A stretch of 64,000 nucleotides of DNA from an uncultured Lachnospiraceae bacterium (GTDB lineage Bacteria > Bacillota > Clostridia > Lachnospirales > Lachnospiraceae), in assembly GCA_944381575.1 (NCBI GenBank), contig CALWLS010000002.1:124001-188000 (forward strand), in the 5' to 3' direction. Below, piece after piece: positions 1 to 8,256 of this stretch. Positions within the stretch are counted from its first letter, which is position 1; the number at the start of each line of letters is the position of its first letter. A program made the position numbers and the translations under genes. Under the pieces are notes generated by a model. The model was not told the origin of the DNA. It did not search any database and saw only the letters and a list, made by a program, of their open reading frames with translations.

Positions 1-236
1 ATCTTGTATCCAAAAAAATCGAAGCTTGTGTCAGGCTCGGTGTTTTCACAAATAGTATCCATATTTACGCGTATGTCCTGCCATACCTCGTAATTCCTGA
101 TGGCGGTATCTCCCACTCCCTTTGCTCCCGGGCCAGGCATGGTGCTGCCGCAGGCCTTTCCGTTGCATACGGGACAGGCGTGGCAGAGTGCTCCTACATT
201 ATTTCTTGCCGCATCCATTAGTTCTTTGTAGTTCAT
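1..236 (-). CDS. Alpha-hydroxy-acid oxidizing protein (FMN-dependent), N-terminal part
   Basis: The N-terminal 78 residues of a leftward gene whose 3' end lies outside the window. The start ATG is at 236. A cysteine-rich opening (LCHACPVCNGKACG) followed by PGPGAKGVGDTAIRNYE is what I recall from the FMN-dependent alpha-hydroxy-acid/lactate oxidase-like proteins of Clostridia, which carry a short Cys-rich N-terminal extension before the TIM barrel. The catalytic barrel itself is not visible, so substrate cannot be called. The gene follows purC on the same strand with a hairpin between them. Confidence 0.65.
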   Translation of the reverse strand, partial: MNYKELMDAARNNVGALCHACPVCNGKACGSTMPGPGAKGVGDTAIRNYEVWQDIRVNMDTICENTEPDTSFDFFGYK

Positions 237-268
237 TTTATACCTCGCTCAAATAACAATGCATCGCA

Positions 269-289
269 GCCGGGCTTTTTAAGCCCGGC
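269..289 (-). terminator. Hairpin downstream of purC
   Basis: A perfect 9-bp stem (GCCGGGCTT / AAGCCCGGC) with a 3-nt loop lies between purC and the next leftward gene. The T tract on the minus strand is poor, so it may be a weak terminator or simply a stable transcript end. Confidence 0.45.
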
Positions 290-310
290 CGCATGATCAT
301 ATTATTATAT

Positions 311-1180
311 TTACAGCTCTTTTCCCGTAAGCATCCTGTATGCCTGAAGATATTTATCCTTTGTCTTTTCCACTATCTCCTCAGGGAGGGTCCAGTTATT
401 GTCAGGGTTGGCCTTAAGCCAGTCTCGTGCAAACTGCTTATCAAAGGACGGCTGTGAGTGTCCCTTTTCATAGCCATCGGCAGGCCAGAAGCGTGAGCTG
501 TCCGGAGTGAGCATCTCATCTCCAAGAACTATATTGCCCTCCTCGTCAAGGCCGAACTCAAACTTGGTGTCAGCTATGATTATACCCTTTGAAAGCGCGT
601 AGTCCGCACACTTCTTATAGAGGGCTATGGTGTAGTCCTTGAGCTTTTTCGCATACTCACTTCCCTTGCCCGGGAAACGCTTTTCAAGGTAATCCACGCT
701 CTCCTCATAGGAGATATTTTCATCATGGTCTCCGATCTCAGCCTTGGTGGACGGAGTATATATAGGCTCAGGAAGCTTTTCCGACTCCTCAAGTCCCTCC
801 GGAAGCTTAATGCCGCAGACAGTACCGCTTTCCTTATAGCTTGCCCAGCCGCTTCCGGTTATATATCCCCTTACGATGCACTCCACCGGAAGCATGGTGA
901 GCTTTTTGCATAACATGCTCTTGCCGTCAAACTCAGGCGTCCTGAAATACTCCGGCATGTCATTGACATCCACGGATATCATATGGTTAGGAATGATGTC
1001 CTCCGTAAGATCGAACCAGAACTTACTCATCTGTGTAAGCACGGTCCCCTTTTTCGGCACCGTGTTATGAAGTATCACATCGAAGCAGCTTATACGGTCG
1101 GTTGCGACCATTATAAGGTTATCCCCGTTATCATATATCTCTCTTACCTTGCCTTCCTTTACAGGTTTCATATCGCCCAT
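311..1180 (-). CDS. purC: Phosphoribosylaminoimidazole-succinocarboxamide synthase
   Basis: SAICAR synthase joins aspartate to CAIR using ATP in de novo purine synthesis, in the cytoplasm. At 289 residues it is full length and belongs to the longer form of the family. Visible family motifs include EGKVREIY at the N-terminus (ATP-binding), the central VECIVRGYITGSGW, and ADTKFEFG with LGDEMLTPDSSRFW toward the C-terminus. The start at 1180 is preceded by a GGCAGG element about 8 nt upstream; a second in-frame ATG three codons later is a possible alternative. It stands alone rather than in a pur cluster within this window. Confidence 0.95.
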   Translation of the reverse strand: MGDMKPVKEGKVREIYDNGDNLIMVATDRISCFDVILHNTVPKKGTVLTQMSKFWFDLTEDIIPNHMISVDVNDMPEYFRTPEFDGKSMLCKKLTMLPVECIVRGYITGSGWASYKESGTVCGIKLPEGLEESEKLPEPIYTPSTKAEIGDHDENISYEESVDYLEKRFPGKGSEYAKKLKDYTIALYKKCADYALSKGIIIADTKFEFGLDEEGNIVLGDEMLTPDSSRFWPADGYEKGHSQPSFDKQFARDWLKANPDNNWTLPEEIVEKTKDKYLQAYRMLTGKEL

Positions 1181-1428
1181 TTTAAACGCCTGCCTTTCCC
1201 TTATAAAATATCAGCATGATAGTTTTTATGCTTTTATCTGATTTATTATATCAGACTATGAAAAATAAGCAAAACATATGCTGATGTCTAATTTATAAAT
1301 ATTTTACAACAGTAATGCAATGATATAGAATAAACTAATCTTTATAAGTATCGCGGCCTGTGATCCGATCATAAACACAGGCTGAGACTCTTTTGTTATA
1401 TTTATAAATCTTTTCTAAGGAGGTTATT

Positions 1429-2571
1429 ATGGATAATAATGAAAATGCTTCAAAAGTCTATTTTACCAGCTTCAGATGCAAACCTGACGAAGGCCCGGCA
1501 GATAAGCTTAAGAGGCTGATCAAAAAAGCCGGCATAGGCGATATAGATTTTAACGGTAAGTTCACCGCCATCAAGATGCATTTCGGTGAGCTCGGAAACA
1601 TGAGCTACCTAAGGCCTAACTACGCAAAGGCTGTGGCTGATACAGTAAAGGAGCTGGGAGGCATCCCGTTCCTTACCGACTGCAATACCTTATATCCCGG
1701 AAAGCGTAAAAATGCCATAGAGCATATGTACTGCGCCTGGGAAAACGGCTTCACCCCTCTTTCCGCCGGATGTCCCGTTATCATAGCCGACGGCCTTAAG
1801 GGAACTGACGATATTGCCGTACCCGTAAAAGGAGGCGAATATGTAAAGGAAGCAAAGATAGGCCACGCCATCATGGACGCTGACGTATTTATCTCCCTTA
1901 CACATTTTAAAGGGCATGAGATGACCGGCGTAGGCGGTACCATCAAAAACATAGGTATGGGAAGCGGATCGAGGGCCGGCAAGAAGGACCAGCACTGCAA
2001 CGGCAAGCCGGTGATCGATCCTGAGCTCTGCCGCGGATGTAAGAGATGCATGCGCGAATGCGCCAATAACGGGTTAAGCTTTGACGAGCAGACTAAGAAG
2101 ATGCATGTGGTCACCGAAAACTGCGTAGGCTGCGGACGCTGCATAGGAGCCTGCAACTTTGACGCCATAGGCTTCGCCCAGGACGCCGCAACAGAGGAAC
2201 TTAACTGCCGCATGGCGGAATATACCAAGGCCGTAGTAGACGGAAGGCCGGCCTTCCATATCTCCATCATCTGCGACGTATCGCCTGTCTGTGACTGCCA
2301 TGCAGGAAACGACGCCCCGGTCATCTCTGATATCGGAATGTTCGCTTCCTTTGATCCTCTTGCCCTTGATCAGGCCTGCACGGACGCCTGTCTTAAGGCT
2401 GAGCCGCTCAAAAACAGCCAGCTTACGGATGAGATGGCAAAGGACGGCTTCACAGACCATCACGACCTGTTCGATAATATCAATCCGGGAACAGAGTATA
2501 AGAGCTGCTTTGCCCACGCTGAAAAGATAGGGCTTGGCACAAGGAATTATGAGCTTATAGAGGTCAAGTAA
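1429..2571 (+). CDS. DUF362 domain protein with two [4Fe-4S] ferredoxin motifs
   Basis: A 380-residue iron-sulfur protein of the DUF362 family. An N-terminal DUF362 domain (about residues 1-190, with KMHFGE, LTDCNTLY and SLTHFKGHEM) is followed by two ferredoxin motifs: CRGCKRCMREC near residue 201 and CVGCGRCIGAC near 231. A further DUF362 segment follows. Family members are cytoplasmic and are thought to move electrons, but no reaction is established for them. The start is set by a consensus AAGGAGG site 6 nt upstream. It is monocistronic, between divergent purC and a rightward terminator. Confidence 0.88.
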   Translation: MDNNENASKVYFTSFRCKPDEGPADKLKRLIKKAGIGDIDFNGKFTAIKMHFGELGNMSYLRPNYAKAVADTVKELGGIPFLTDCNTLYPGKRKNAIEHMYCAWENGFTPLSAGCPVIIADGLKGTDDIAVPVKGGEYVKEAKIGHAIMDADVFISLTHFKGHEMTGVGGTIKNIGMGSGSRAGKKDQHCNGKPVIDPELCRGCKRCMRECANNGLSFDEQTKKMHVVTENCVGCGRCIGACNFDAIGFAQDAATEELNCRMAEYTKAVVDGRPAFHISIICDVSPVCDCHAGNDAPVISDIGMFASFDPLALDQACTDACLKAEPLKNSQLTDEMAKDGFTDHHDLFDNINPGTEYKSCFAHAEKIGLGTRNYELIEVK

Positions 2572-2614
2572 ACTGAAGTATTAAAACTTGCGTAATAACC
2601 CTAAATTAATGAAG

Positions 2615-2650
2615 AGGCAGAGGGTAGGGTATACAACCTTCTGCCTTTAG
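2615..2650 (+). terminator. Intrinsic terminator after the DUF362 gene
   Basis: A 10-bp stem (2615-2624 with 2637-2646, one G-U pair) with a 12-nt loop, followed by a T-rich stretch, about 40 nt after the stop codon. Confidence 0.8.
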
Positions 2651-2771
2651 TGTTTTAAGCTTTTATAATACTATTCTTCTAATTATATCCACATGCCATT
2701 AGCTGCAGACCATTTTTCATTAAGTTCTTTGCCTCTAACCGCTGCAGTAACCGGTTTTGTTAAGAAAGCCT

Positions 2772-3483
2772 CTATTTTTTTTTCAAGACAATGCTATAAC
2801 TATCCGTCTTAGTATTGATCTTACGGACAAAGGCTTTCCACTTCTTTTGCATAGCAGCATCATCGTCAAAACTCATAACCTGCTTGAATTGCTCAAGCGT
2901 GAAGCTGTGTTCACGGTTTGAAAAAGTCCTTTTGAGTGCATCAGTAAGCACTTCGCCATCAAAATTAAACTTGTTTGCAATATAATAAATATCGTAGTAG
3001 TCCTTCATTCGGCTTGAAAATTCCATAAGACTCAAGATGGCATCAATTTTCTCGGCAATAGTTGTTTCCAAGGAATATGTATTTACTATAGGAGCATCAA
3101 AGTCGGAAAGCTGTGTAGGGATTCTTCGCTTTTCCTGTTCTGGAACAACGACATCTCCTACACCAAAATCAATGCTGAATGGCGTTCTTGTGTTTTTGAT
3201 ATGTGCAACTATAGCGGCACCGATTCCAGCATACTTTTTTGCAACTGCAATGGGAGCAACATCTTTAATCTCAAAAGTGATAAAATCGTTTCCGGTAGAT
3301 ATTGCAATAATTTCTTCCAACACAGTTTTTAACTGCTCCGGCGTATTTGGCATTTGACGAAGCAAAAAGTCCACATCCACCGTTACCCGACTGTCAAAAT
3401 TGGTCAAAGAATAAAGAAATAGCCCGCCTTTCAGCAGCCTTGTTTTTCAGTCGTGCAAGCACAGAAGCAGCGGCATCAGCCAT
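2772..3483 (-). pseudogene. AbiEii/AbiGii-type nucleotidyltransferase toxin, frameshifted by an internal deletion
   Basis: The toxin of an AbiE-like (type IV) toxin-antitoxin pair. Reading from ATG 3483 gives MADAAASVLARLKNKAAE, the normal family start, then 12 aberrant residues and a stop at 3394. The rest of the domain continues in another frame, starting KGGLFLYSLTNFDSRVTVDVDF, and runs intact to 2772. The residues normally found between those two blocks are missing, so an internal deletion with loss of frame has occurred. The conserved GG and TVDVDF nucleotidyltransferase motifs survive in the downstream frame, which could only be translated from an internal start such as TTG 3407. The ATG overlaps the antitoxin stop by 8 nt. 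Loss of toxin activity is inferred. Confidence 0.8.
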
Positions 3484-4102
3484 TGAGCAGCACCTCCATT
3501 ACACTCATAACCTTTGTATAAAGCTGCATTTCCTTTGCGTATATAGACAAATTTGCAAGGTTCTTTTTTTCGTCAGCAGTATAGGCATTGACAGCCTTAT
3601 TAAAGATTTCGTTATCAAGTTTTGTGCGATACTTAAAGCAATCACATATTGTTCGCTCGCGGTCATACACTGGCAATATTACACCGTTAAAATCACTTAA
3701 AGCCTTACCAATATCCAAAAGTTCCCTTCGAATGTAGTAAGCCTTCACCGGAAATTCGTCAATGTTCTTTACGGCACGGTACGCTGTTCTCGGCACAGCA
3801 ATCGACCATTCGCGCGGAGAAAAATCACTATATCCGTAGTGGAACAAAGCAGACTCCACGCAAATAATCCCCTGTGGAAGAAGCTCCCGTATGAGCTGTT
3901 CTTCTATAATATTTTCGCTTTGGGGAAGTTGATAAAAGCCTCTGCGGATTCTTTCAATGACTCCTTCTTTACAAAAAGCCGCCACTTCGTATTTATTTAT
4001 ACCGTTAGCGACAAAATCTGAAGTTTTTGCAATGCCGCCATTATTTTCAATTACCGTTTTTAGAATTTCCTTTTTATTCACCCAGTCGCCAACTTTCCGC
4101 AT
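3476..4102 (-). CDS. AbiEi-type antitoxin / transcriptional regulator
   Basis: A 208-residue protein of the AbiEi antitoxin family. An N-terminal winged-helix region (about residues 10-60, with GGIAKTSDFVANGINKYEV and RIRRGFYQLP) is followed by the C-terminal antitoxin domain (PREWSIAVPRTAYRAVK, YDRERTICDCFKYR). In the known AbiE systems the antitoxin represses its own operon and blocks toxin action without binding the toxin. It ends with an 8-nt overlap with the toxin start, so the two were translationally coupled. This gene appears intact although its toxin is broken. The pair is more AT-rich than flanking genes, consistent with horizontal acquisition. Confidence 0.87.
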   Translation of the reverse strand: MRKVGDWVNKKEILKTVIENNGGIAKTSDFVANGINKYEVAAFCKEGVIERIRRGFYQLPQSENIIEEQLIRELLPQGIICVESALFHYGYSDFSPREWSIAVPRTAYRAVKNIDEFPVKAYYIRRELLDIGKALSDFNGVILPVYDRERTICDCFKYRTKLDNEIFNKAVNAYTADEKKNLANLSIYAKEMQLYTKVMSVMEVLLNG

Positions 4103-4270
4103 ACAAAAAGCAAATACTGTACGCAGTTATTGTACCATACAGCTTTTAAAACAGCATCAACTATATGCAGACAATATTCTAAATTTGTATGTCGAAAGTG
4201 ATGATGGATGTTTTCAACCGTACAACACCTGCAGTATGCCATTGGGCTATCTTTTTTTCACATACCCAAT

Positions 4271-4312
4271 AAAAAACACTGACCCGTCATTAATAACGGA
4301 TCAGTGTTTTTT
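4271..4312 (-). terminator. Bidirectional-looking terminator downstream of dtd
   Basis: AAAAAACACTGA paired with TCAGTGTTTTTT around a 17-nt loop. It sits 23 nt past the dtd stop and upstream of the abiE pair, so it probably insulates the toxin-antitoxin operon from dtd. Confidence 0.85.
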
Positions 4313-4334
4313 AATATCATAGCTTCGCTTAAAA

Positions 4335-4802
4335 TCACATCTCTGCCGAATCGAGGATGACCGTAAACGGCCCGTCATTTGTAAGGGATACCTTCATGTC
4401 CGCTCCAAAGCTTCCGGTCTCCACCTTTGAGCCCTCCGATCCCCAGTCGTCAGCTGAGCTTCTGCATTTTTGTATTATGTATTCATAGAGCTGGTTTGCC
4501 CTGTCCGGCGCGCCGGCATTTATAAAGGACGGACGGTTGCCCTTCCTGCAGTCCGCGTAAAGCGTAAACTGGGATATCAAAAGCAAACTCCCTCCCACGT
4601 CCCTTAAGGACAGGTTGGTCTTACCGTTTTCATCCTCAAATATGCGAAGTCCCAGCATCTTTTTTACGAGCCGGTCGGCCTCGGCCTCACTGTCCTCAGC
4701 CGAAACGCCTATAAGCACCATGAAGCCCTTTCCTATCTCTCCTATGACCTCTCCGGAGACCTTTACTGAAGCCTCTGAGACTCTCTGTATCACAAAACGC
4801 AT
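4335..4802 (-). CDS. dtd: D-aminoacyl-tRNA deacylase
   Basis: Hydrolyses D-amino acids wrongly attached to tRNA (and glycine from tRNA-Ala in studied members), in the cytoplasm. At 155 residues it has the usual family length. The start [15 protein letters not shown] and the active-site motif SQFTLYAD near residue 78 are both present. The second signature, normally NxGPVT, reads NDGPFT here, a conservative change. It has its own terminator downstream and is not obviously in an operon. Confidence 0.95.
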   Translation of the reverse strand: MRFVIQRVSEASVKVSGEVIGEIGKGFMVLIGVSAEDSEAEADRLVKKMLGLRIFEDENGKTNLSLRDVGGSLLLISQFTLYADCRKGNRPSFINAGAPDRANQLYEYIIQKCRSSADDWGSEGSKVETGSFGADMKVSLTNDGPFTVILDSAEM

Positions 4803-4945
4803 GCTATCCTCCCTGTAAAATACAGTTTTAAACCGTCATTATGCCCGTCATCATATAAGCGGATATCGTGTAAGAATATATCATGATACATGATACATTA
4901 TTGTCCGGTCATCAGATAAAGCCTCATATCAAATAAATTCTCTAA

Positions 4946-6310
4946 TCAGATAAGGCCCCTTATAAGTATTATCAGTATAAGTATCGGAAGCACGAACTGG
5001 AAATACGGCTTAAGCGCCTTTGGAAGCTTAAGTCCGGTTCCGGTATTACATTCCTTTATATACTCATCAAAGCCCCAGCCCCACTTGGTAACGCAGAATA
5101 AAAGGAAAATAAGCGAACCTATAGGAAGCAGAAGGTTGCTGACGATGAAATCCTCAAAGTCAAGGAAGTTCTTTCCTCCAAGGAATGTTATATTGCTCCA
5201 TACGTTATATCCAAGCACGCAGGGCATGCTAAGTATAAGGATAAGTATACAGTTTATGATGGAGGCCTTCTTTCTTGAGATGCCGAACATATCCACCGTA
5301 AATGAGATGATATTCTCAAATACGGCAATAACCGTACTGAAGCTTGCAAAGGTCATGAAAATGAAGAACAACGATCCCCAGAGCCTTCCTCCGGCCATAC
5401 TGTTAAATACATTAGGCAGCGTCACGAATATAAGGGACGGTCCCTGGTCAGGCTGCACCCCAAATGAGAAGCATGCAGGGAATATAATTATTCCCGAGCT
5501 TATGGCTACGAAGGTATCAAGTATGCATATACGCACAGCCTCCCCAGGAAGTCTCTGAGCCTTGCTCATATAGCTTCCGAATATCTCCATTGCCGCCACG
5601 CCAAGGCTAAGTGTAAAGAACGACTGGTTCATGGCTGCGGCTGCGGCGTTAAGGATGCCTACCTTTTTGACATTCTCCATATTAGGAATGAGGTAGAAGG
5701 ACATGCCCTCTCCTGCCCCCGGAAGCAGCAGGCTGTTTACGGCAAGCACAAGTATCAATATGATAAGCGCCGTCATCATAAAGGTATTGAGCTTTTCAAG
5801 GCCGTTCTGGAGTCCCTTGCTGCAGATCAGAAATCCCGCCAGTATTGTAAGGATCGTAAAGAAGCTCATCTCCACAGGCTTGGAAAGCATGGTGTTGAAT
5901 ACTCCTCCTACCTCGTCGGCGGTCATGCCCGGAGTAAAGGTCCCGGTGACAAACTTGACGAAATAGTCCACCATCCATCCTGATACCGTAGTGTAGTACA
6001 TCATGAGTATGACGCAGCCTATAATGGCTACCCATCCGTGGATATGCCACTTGCTGCCCGGCTTTTCGAGCGCCTTATAGGCAAGCACTGCAGATTTTCG
6101 GCTCGCACGTCCCACAGCCAGCTCCATGGTAAGGATCGGCACTCCCATGATCAAAAGGAAGATAAGGTAAAAAAGTACGAACCATCCTCCTCCATTCACT
6201 CCCGTGATATACGGGAATTTCCAGACGTTGCCTATGCCTATGGCGCATCCGGCGCTGACCAGGATGAAACCTATCCTTGAGGCAAAGGATTCCCTGTTTT
6301 GGCTTTCCAT
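4946..6310 (-). CDS. Sodium-dependent transporter of the NSS/SNF family
   Basis: A 454-residue polytopic inner-membrane symporter that takes up an amino acid or related amine with sodium. The first helix carries the family signature SAGCAIGIGNVWKFPY near residues 18-33, including the unwound sodium/substrate-binding segment, and about eleven to twelve hydrophobic segments follow. Bacterial members of this length commonly transport tyrosine, tryptophan or other neutral amino acids, but the substrate cannot be read from sequence. It is separated from the upstream DUF1836 gene by a terminator. Confidence 0.9.
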   Translation of the reverse strand: MESQNRESFASRIGFILVSAGCAIGIGNVWKFPYITGVNGGGWFVLFYLIFLLIMGVPILTMELAVGRASRKSAVLAYKALEKPGSKWHIHGWVAIIGCVILMMYYTTVSGWMVDYFVKFVTGTFTPGMTADEVGGVFNTMLSKPVEMSFFTILTILAGFLICSKGLQNGLEKLNTFMMTALIILILVLAVNSLLLPGAGEGMSFYLIPNMENVKKVGILNAAAAAMNQSFFTLSLGVAAMEIFGSYMSKAQRLPGEAVRICILDTFVAISSGIIIFPACFSFGVQPDQGPSLIFVTLPNVFNSMAGGRLWGSLFFIFMTFASFSTVIAVFENIISFTVDMFGISRKKASIINCILILILSMPCVLGYNVWSNITFLGGKNFLDFEDFIVSNLLLPIGSLIFLLFCVTKWGWGFDEYIKECNTGTGLKLPKALKPYFQFVLPILILIILIRGLI

Positions 6311-6378
6311 ATATGTGTTCCCCCTGAAATAACAAAACTTTTGCCATTATAGCATCGTTGCATTCCTAAGGGAAGTAT

Positions 6379-6419
6379 AAAATCCCTGCCGGCATGCGCC
6401 CACAGGGATCGTTAGCAGG
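6379..6419 (-). terminator. Terminator between DUF1836 gene and the NSS transporter
   Basis: On the minus strand ATCCCTG and CAGGGAT form a 7-bp stem, with further partial pairing inside the loop, followed by TTTTAT. It lies just beyond the DUF1836 stop. Confidence 0.6.
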
Positions 6420-6446
6420 AATGCTCCTATAAAATGTCAATCCTGC

Positions 6447-6923
6447 TTACTTAATCTTATCTATACAATGATTTATGTAAATGTAGTAGGCGATGGCTGA
6501 AAGCAGTGTATCCATAAATCTGTCCTCCCCGCCGTTATCTTCCTTATTAACACTGCCGTCCACTCCGAAGACGGAGTTCAGCTCCCGCTCTATCTTGCTG
6601 CAGAACTCATCGTAGGCCTTATCATCCACGGGCATGCCCCTGCCCTTATCAAGCAGTATGCCTATATGATCCATGCTCAGTACCAGCTTGGCCAGCACTA
6701 TGAATATCAGCTTCCTTATCTGATCCCTGTCATACAGCTTTTTTACCGGTTTTTCTATGTATTTCTTTTTTACATAGTTGCTGACCATGGAGGGCGTCAC
6801 CTCCACGCAGCTTATTGGTTCAAACACCCGGTTGATATATTTTACGGTCTGATCGAGATATAAGCCTATGGAAGGTATCTCCGACGACCTCGGAAGTCTC
6901 AGTATCCTCTTATCCTCAGCCAT
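6447..6923 (-). CDS. DUF1836 domain protein
   Basis: A 158-residue protein recognised as DUF1836 from the N-terminal segment containing LPRSSEIPSIGLYLDQTVKY and TPSMVSNYVKKKYIEKPVKK. The latter resembles a MerR-like helix-turn-helix, so a DNA-binding role is plausible but unproven. The C-terminal half is helical with no recognised motif. It is divergent from degV, and in my recollection DUF1836 genes are often found beside degV in Firmicutes. A clear AGGAG site lies 9 nt before the ATG. Confidence 0.8.
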   Translation of the reverse strand: MAEDKRILRLPRSSEIPSIGLYLDQTVKYINRVFEPISCVEVTPSMVSNYVKKKYIEKPVKKLYDRDQIRKLIFIVLAKLVLSMDHIGILLDKGRGMPVDDKAYDEFCSKIERELNSVFGVDGSVNKEDNGGEDRFMDTLLSAIAYYIYINHCIDKIK

Positions 6924-6953
6924 ATTCCTTCACTCCTTTTAAATAGTATTATT

Positions 6954-6982
6954 AGTATAGAACAAATGTACCAAAATCGCAA
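6954..6982 (-). promoter_or_regulatory. Promoter for DUF1836 gene
   Basis: TTGCGA, 17-bp spacer, TATACT on the minus strand, ending about 30 nt before the start codon. Confidence 0.6.
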
Positions 6983-7001
6983 AGCGGTTTTTTAAAAACT
7001 C

Positions 7002-7030
7002 TTGACAAAGTTTATCGCTACTCTTACTAT
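7002..7030 (+). promoter_or_regulatory. Promoter for degV
   Basis: Consensus TTGACA, 17-bp spacer, TACTAT. The predicted start point near 7037 excludes an upstream in-frame TTG at 7030 as translation start. Confidence 0.8.
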
Positions 7031-7059
7031 TGACTTACAAAACTCCGGAGGGAATAATC

Positions 7060-7932
7060 ATGTCTTACCTTATAATTTCAGACTCATCCAGTAATCTTCT
7101 TTGGAGTAACGATGAACATTACCGGACGGTACCGCTGCATGTCATGATAGACGGCCATGACTGGGCGGATACGGCTGACCTCGACATCAATAAGTTTGAT
7201 GAGGCTCTGGACAGCTGTACCGGACCGGTCTCAACTGCCTGCCCGTCCCCGGACGAGTGGCTGTCAGCCTTCGGCGATGCCGAGGAGATATACTGCTTTA
7301 CCATATCAAGGAACCTGTCCGGAAGCTTTAACAGCGCCCTCGCCGCCAAAAGGCATTACGAGGATGAATTCCCAGACAGGCATGTATATATAATAGATAC
7401 ATTTTCCGCGGGCTGCACAGCCATATTCATGATGGATGAGCTTAAGAAACTCCTCGACAGCGGCATCCGCGGGGAGGAAGCGGTGCTTAAGCTTTCCGAA
7501 TTCAGGCTGCATAAGACTGCGCTCACCTTCACGCTGCAGTCCATAAAGAGGCTTGCTGCAGGCGGCAGGGTCAACCCTATACTGGTAAAAGCCATAGGCG
7601 TGCTTGACTTAAGGATCATAGGCACCGCCAGCGATGAGGGCAAGATACAGATAGCCGGAAAGAACAGAGGGGCCGCCAAGGTCCTTAAGGGCACATTTAA
7701 GGAAATGCTTAAACTCGGCTATAACGGCGGCCGCGTCATCATTGCCCATAACCGCAATATCGGCGATGCCGAAGGATTAAAGAAGCTGATCCTTGAGCGT
7801 TTCGGGGAAAAGGCCCAGGTCATGATAATGAGGACCACCGCCCTGTGCAGCTTTTACGCCGAGAAATACGGATATATCGTGGGATTCGACATAGATGAGT
7901 CCCTTAAGGAGCGTCATTTCATTTTACCTTGA
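7060..7932 (+). CDS. DegV family fatty-acid-binding protein
   Basis: A 290-residue DegV protein. Members bind a fatty acid in a cleft between two domains; in some Gram-positives the FakB members present fatty acid to the kinase FakA. Family motifs include the N-terminal ISDSSSN, TACPSPDEW (ligand-contact threonine/serine region), FTISRNLSGSFNSA and IDTFSAG. No fakA-like gene is adjacent, so FakB function is not claimed. The ATG at 7060 is chosen because GGAGGG lies 7 nt upstream and the promoter -10 overlaps the only earlier start. Confidence 0.9.
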   Translation: MSYLIISDSSSNLLWSNDEHYRTVPLHVMIDGHDWADTADLDINKFDEALDSCTGPVSTACPSPDEWLSAFGDAEEIYCFTISRNLSGSFNSALAAKRHYEDEFPDRHVYIIDTFSAGCTAIFMMDELKKLLDSGIRGEEAVLKLSEFRLHKTALTFTLQSIKRLAAGGRVNPILVKAIGVLDLRIIGTASDEGKIQIAGKNRGAAKVLKGTFKEMLKLGYNGGRVIIAHNRNIGDAEGLKKLILERFGEKAQVMIMRTTALCSFYAEKYGYIVGFDIDESLKERHFILP

Positions 7933-7957
7933 CAAAGCATTTACATTATTGTATCGT
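7929..7957 (+). promoter_or_regulatory. Promoter of the thiamin operon, overlapping the degV stop
   Basis: TTGACA overlaps the degV TGA stop; a 17-bp spacer and TATCGT follow. The inferred start near 7964 is about 30 nt before the riboswitch. Confidence 0.6.
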
Positions 7958-7992
7958 TACGCTTGTAAATAAAGAGGTCATCAAAACCGATT

Positions 7993-8080
7993 AAGGGGAG
8001 CTTGCACAAAGCAGGCTGAGACTCGGCTGTTATCGCCGTTACCCGTAACCTGATTTGGATAATGCCAACGTAGGGAAATA
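7993..8080 (+). promoter_or_regulatory. TPP riboswitch (thi-box)
   Basis: All the conserved thi-box elements are in order: AGGGG in the first stem, GCAGGCTGAGAC, ACCCGTAACCTGA, TTTGGATAATGCCAACG and the closing TAGGGA. TPP binding is expected to favour the terminator at 8137-8173 and switch the operon off. The stretch 7933-8256 otherwise holds only the promoter, this aptamer and that terminator. Confidence 0.97.
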
Positions 8081-8136
8081 TTCATTCCATGTTTCCGGAC
8101 CGCATAAGCGGCCTGATATACGGACACAGGATCTTT

Positions 8137-8173
8137 AAGAGGAGTTTCCCGCATCGGGGCGCTCCTCTTTTTT
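8137..8173 (+). terminator. Riboswitch expression-platform terminator
   Basis: AAGAGGAG pairs with CTCCTCTT, with inner CCCG/CGGG pairing, followed by six or more T residues. It sits about 55 nt after the TPP aptamer and upstream of thiD. Confidence 0.92.
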
Positions 8174-8256
8174 ACAGTATCAAAAGCGGCATCATTGGGG
8201 GCACCACCTTATGTCGCTCAAACAAAAGTTAATGTACATTTCAGAAAGGAGACAGG

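Noticed and set aside
1352-1392. CAGGCTGAGACTC near a GCCTGTG/CACAGGC hairpin before the DUF362 gene looks like part of a TPP riboswitch.
   Set aside because: The other conserved thi-box blocks (ACCYGA, GGATAATGCC, TAGGGA) are absent here, while all are present at 7993-8080.
7030-7932. Longer degV reading frame starting at TTG 7030.
   Set aside because: The -10 box of the promoter lies on that codon, so it cannot be in the transcript; ATG 7060 has a good ribosome site.
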